This document shows positions 15,517 to 17,992 of a stretch of DNA of 17,992 nt, piece after piece. Under the pieces are notes generated by a model. That model made no database searches. It was not told where the DNA came from and saw nothing but the letters and a program-made list of their open reading frames with translations. Numbering within the stretch: the stretch's first letter is position 1; each line of letters begins with the position of its first letter. Source of the DNA: an uncultured Parabacteroides sp. (lineage in GTDB: Bacteria; Bacteroidota; Bacteroidia; Bacteroidales; Tannerellaceae); contig CAAGLQ010000248.1 in assembly GCA_900770835.1 (NCBI GenBank), forward strand, positions 1 to 17,992. The letters are read 5' to 3'. Position numbers and translations under genes: made by a program.

Positions 15517-16725
15517 ATGAGAACAAAAGAGTACATCGAGCGCGAAGAGAAGTTCGGCGCTCACAATTATCATCCCCTGCCTGTCGTGTTGAATCGAGGC
15601 GAAGGCGTATTCGTATGGGATGTGGAAGACAAACGTTATTTTGATTTTCTGTCGGGCTATTCGGCTTTGAACCAGGGGCATCGTCATCCCAAGATCATTG
15701 AGGCGTTGAAGCAACAGGCCGACAGCTTGACGCTGACCTCGCGGGCTTTCCATTCGGATTTGCTCGGGGAATACATGGAATATACCTGCCGTTACTTTGG
15801 CTATGACAAGCTGCTGCCGATGAACACCGGTGCGGAGGGCGTGGAGACGGCTCTCAAGCTCTGTCGGCGTTGGGGCTATGTGCGCAAAGGCGTAGCTCCG
15901 GAGCAAGCCAAGATCGTGGTGTGTGCCGATAACTTCCATGGGCGTACCATCACGGTGATCTCGATGAGTACGGATCCCAGCTCATACGGCAACTTTGGGC
16001 CTTTCACACCCGGCTTTGTGAAGATCCCTTACAACCAGGCAGATGCGCTGCAAGAGGCTTTGGCTGATCCTACAGTGGTCGGATTCCTGTTGGAGCCGAT
16101 CCAAGGAGAGGCGGGTGTTGTGGTACCCGATGAGGGCTATCTCCGTACTTGCTATGCGCTTTGCAAGCAGCATAATGTCCTGTTTATCGCGGATGAGATC
16201 CAAACGGGTATCGCACGTACCGGTAAGATGTTGGCTTGTGACTATGAGGAGGTTCGACCGGACATCTTGATTTTGGGCAAGGCGATCTCAGGAGGTGTAT
16301 TGCCTGTCTCTGCGGTGTTGGCAGATGATGAGATCATGCTGACCATCCTGCCGGGCGAGCATGGCTCTACCTACGGTGGTAATCCGTTGGCCGCGAAGGT
16401 CTCTATCGCTGCTTTGGAGGTGGTCAAAGAGGAACGGCTGTGGGAGAATGCCTACCGGATGGGGCAACTCTTCCGGGAGGAGATCGCACGGATCGACAAT
16501 CCGATGATCAAGTTGGTGCGTGGCAAAGGTTTGCTGAATGCGGTAGTGACCGAGCCGACGAACGGAAAGAACGCTTGGGACATTTGCTTGGCCTTGATGC
16601 GCAATGGCCTGTTGGCGAAGCCGACTCATGACCACATCATTCGTTTCACGCCACCGTTGGTGATCACAGAGGAGCAGATGCGTGAGGCGATTGTCCTTAT
16701 CCGTAAAACGTTGGAGGAGGTATGA
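15517..16725 (+). CDS. rocD: Ornithine--oxo-acid aminotransferase
   Basis: This 402-residue PLP enzyme transfers the delta-amino group of ornithine to 2-oxoglutarate, giving glutamate semialdehyde and glutamate. It is a class-III aminotransferase of full length with the ornithine-type N-terminus (GAHNYHPLPVVLNRGEGVFV, 14-33). Visible motifs are NTGAEGVETALKL (103-115), the HGRT segment (141-144), EPIQGEAG (193-200), the PLP-nitrogen-contacting D226 in FIADEIQTG, and the Schiff-base lysine K255 in LILGKAISGG. GSTYGGNP, which binds phosphate, follows in the second half. The start ATG at 15517 begins MRTKEYIERE; no Shine-Dalgarno is visible, as is common in Bacteroidetes. Its stop overlaps the arginase start by ATGA, so the two are co-transcribed and likely translationally coupled. 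Acetylornithine aminotransferase is the main alternative, but the arginase partner favours ornithine. Confidence 0.93.
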   Translation: MRTKEYIEREEKFGAHNYHPLPVVLNRGEGVFVWDVEDKRYFDFLSGYSALNQGHRHPKIIEALKQQADSLTLTSRAFHSDLLGEYMEYTCRYFGYDKLLPMNTGAEGVETALKLCRRWGYVRKGVAPEQAKIVVCADNFHGRTITVISMSTDPSSYGNFGPFTPGFVKIPYNQADALQEALADPTVVGFLLEPIQGEAGVVVPDEGYLRTCYALCKQHNVLFIADEIQTGIARTGKMLACDYEEVRPDILILGKAISGGVLPVSAVLADDEIMLTILPGEHGSTYGGNPLAAKVSIAALEVVKEERLWENAYRMGQLFREEIARIDNPMIKLVRGKGLLNAVVTEPTNGKNAWDICLALMRNGLLAKPTHDHIIRFTPPLVITEEQMREAIVLIRKTLEEV

Positions 16726-17618
16726 AAATCAATGTCATTGGTGTCCCCCTCAATTTAGGTTGTGACCGATTGGGCGTGGAACGAGCTCCCAACCATTTGC
16801 GGGAACGGGGGCTGATGCAGCTGATTCGCAAGAATGGTCATCGAGCCTTTGACTTGGGGAATCTCTATGTCCCTCCGGTTTCTGAGGCGGATAAGTTCGC
16901 CCGGGGGAAAAGTATGAAGTATTTGGATGCCATCGTGGAGGTAAACAACAACTTAGCGGAGTTGGTATATGACACCTTGCGTGGGGGTGCCTTCCCATTA
17001 GTCATTGGTGGCGACCATTCGTTGGGATTGGGCAGTGCCTCCGGTGTGGGCAAATGCTTCGACGATTTTGGCATTATCTGGTTAGACGCGCATGGCGATA
17101 TCAATACGGATGCTACCTCGCCCAGTGGCAATATCCACGGTATGCCGCTCAGTGCGCTCATGGGTATGGGCAGCGAGGAGTTGGTCAATGTCTATGCTCC
17201 CGGTAACAAGGTAAATCCCCAGAATGTCTTCTTGGTCGGAACACGCAGCCTCGATGAAGGCGAGAAGGCGTTGATTGAACGGGAGCAGCTCAGTGTTTAT
17301 ACGATGGAGACGATTCATTTAAAGGGCATTGGCTTTGTGGCGGAAGACATCAAGCGGAAGTTGCGTGAGCGAAAGATCCGCAATGTGCATTTCAGCATTG
17401 ATGTGGATAGCATAGACCCCCGCTTCGCACCGGGTACAGGTACACGGGTGGCTGAGGGGTTGATGCCGGATGAGTTCAATGATTTTGTGGATCATATTCT
17501 TTCTACAAACTTGGTCAAGTCCTTAGACTTGGTGGAGCTGAATCCAGAGTTAGACACTGGCGAGCAGACCACACGGCTTTGCCTGGAAATTATCGACCGG
17601 ATAACGGCAAGGATTTAA
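16722..17618 (+). CDS. rocF: Arginase
   Basis: This is a 298-residue Mn2+ enzyme of the ureohydrolase family that hydrolyses arginine to ornithine and urea. All six expected metal ligands are present: H99 in GGDHS, D122/H124/D126 in WLDAHGDIN, and D227/D229 in SIDVDSIDP. E272 in LDLVELNP corresponds to the substrate-binding glutamate. NTDATSPSGNIHGMPL (128-143) is the arginase-specific loop that reads the amino-acid end of the substrate, which argues against agmatinase or formimidoylglutamase. The start ATG overlaps the rocD stop. With rocD, it forms a route from arginine to glutamate semialdehyde and on to glutamate or proline. No urease gene is in the window, so the fate of urea is not shown. 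A hairpin terminator follows the stop. Confidence 0.94.
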   Translation: MKINVIGVPLNLGCDRLGVERAPNHLRERGLMQLIRKNGHRAFDLGNLYVPPVSEADKFARGKSMKYLDAIVEVNNNLAELVYDTLRGGAFPLVIGGDHSLGLGSASGVGKCFDDFGIIWLDAHGDINTDATSPSGNIHGMPLSALMGMGSEELVNVYAPGNKVNPQNVFLVGTRSLDEGEKALIEREQLSVYTMETIHLKGIGFVAEDIKRKLRERKIRNVHFSIDVDSIDPRFAPGTGTRVAEGLMPDEFNDFVDHILSTNLVKSLDLVELNPELDTGEQTTRLCLEIIDRITARI

Positions 17619-17634
17619 CAAAGAAAAAGAAATG

Positions 17635-17663
17635 AAGGCTCTGAGTGATTCAGGGCCTTTGTT
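17635..17663 (+). terminator. Terminator of rocDF
   Basis: AAGGCTCTGA (17635-17644) and TCAGGGCCTT (17650-17659) form a 10-bp stem with one G-T wobble and a 5-base loop, starting 16 bases after the arginase stop. The tail TGTT is short of Ts, so strength is moderate. Confidence 0.7.
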
Positions 17664-17699
17664 ATAAACTTAAATGGATGTTGATTTGTTGAAAAAGCG

Positions 17700-17707
17700 T
17701 ATATTTG
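17700..17707 (+). promoter_or_regulatory. -7 box for the last gene
   Basis: TATATTTG matches TAnnTTTG, 55 bases before the ATG at 17763. A short hairpin, TCATCC-GTAAT-GGATGA (17713-17729), lies at the expected 5' end of its transcript. Confidence 0.5.
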
Positions 17708-17762
17708 TTGCGTCATCCGTAATGGATGAGGAACAGATTTATGAACTAAAAACAACTGTAGT

Positions 17763-17992
17763 ATGAGACTGTTTGTATTCTTGATGATTTTCTTGGGTTG
17801 CGGAGAATGGCTTTCCGCACAGAGTGACACCTTGGTAGGAGTATTGAAGGATGTAAGCCAAAAGGCGATCAAACGCTATCCGGTGACGCTGGGCAGTGTG
17901 AATCCGAAAACGGTGAAGACAAATGGGAAAGGTATGTTCATGTTCCCTGGAGCGAATTTGCAAGACACCCTGTTTGTGACGATTAAAAAGAC
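17763..17992 (+). CDS. Secreted protein with carboxypeptidase-regulatory-like start (partial)
   Basis: The gene starts at an ATG at 17763 and runs off the window after 76 codons. Residues 1-20 look like a signal peptide (MRLFVFLMIFLGCGEWLSAQ), probably cut after SAQ; the internal cysteine C13 is not in a good lipobox. The next segment, SDTLVGVLKDVSQKAI, KRYPVTLGSV and KGMFMFPGANLQDTLFVTI, follows the strand pattern of the carboxypeptidase D regulatory-like fold that begins many Bacteroidetes outer-membrane and TonB-plug proteins. A TonB-dependent-receptor-plug relative is likely, but the diagnostic part lies outside the window. It has its own promoter and is separated from rocDF by a terminator. 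Confidence 0.7.
   Translation, partial: MRLFVFLMIFLGCGEWLSAQSDTLVGVLKDVSQKAIKRYPVTLGSVNPKTVKTNGKGMFMFPGANLQDTLFVTIKK

Overview
The window looks like a chromosomal piece of a gut Bacteroidales bacterium, probably Parabacteroides or a close Bacteroides relative. Three things point there: a SusC/SusD pair with secreted glycoside hydrolases, start codons without clear Shine-Dalgarno sequences, and repeated matches to the Bacteroidetes -7 promoter element TAnnTTTG. The genus is an inference; there is no rRNA or other marker.

The left two thirds (1 to about 11573) is a polysaccharide utilisation locus that appears to be decaying. An AraC-family regulator (10509-11393, +) is divergent from a minus-strand set: an L-arabinose/L-fucose-isomerase-like enzyme (8936-10360), a SusC transporter (6231-8738), a SusD lipoprotein (4660-6217), a terminator, and a large GH106-like lipoprotein hydrolase (4535 leftwards past base 1). 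The regulator and isomerase look intact. The other genes carry independent lesions. SusC lacks its first ~200 residues, including signal peptide and TonB-contact region. SusD has one extra base that shifts its last 66 codons. The hydrolase is split by a 1523-bp insertion sequence flanked by a perfect 6-bp target duplication, TAGCTA. A 55-codon stub of a secreted, possibly GH78-like, protein follows the regulator and ends in a cluster of inverted repeats.

The middle (11559-15516) holds two unrelated-looking AAA-type ATPases, both on the minus strand, flanking a plus-strand glyoxalase(VOC)-GNAT fusion gene. The first ATPase (AAA_14/DUF4143 type) has three 23-bp palindromes at an exact 33-bp period over and behind its promoter, which suggests an operator. 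The second (ATPase_2/DUF234 type) keeps the acidic and lysine residues of a PD-(D/E)XK nuclease fold and has a palindrome directly before its start codon. Four alternating-orientation copies of a TGTACC-ACGG-type unit lie between the PUL and the first ATPase and form two strong hairpins.

The right end (15517-17618) is a tight two-gene operon: ornithine aminotransferase (rocD) and arginase (rocF), overlapping by ATGA. Together they convert arginine to ornithine plus urea, and ornithine to glutamate semialdehyde. A terminator follows, then a new promoter and the start of a secreted protein that runs off the window at 17992.
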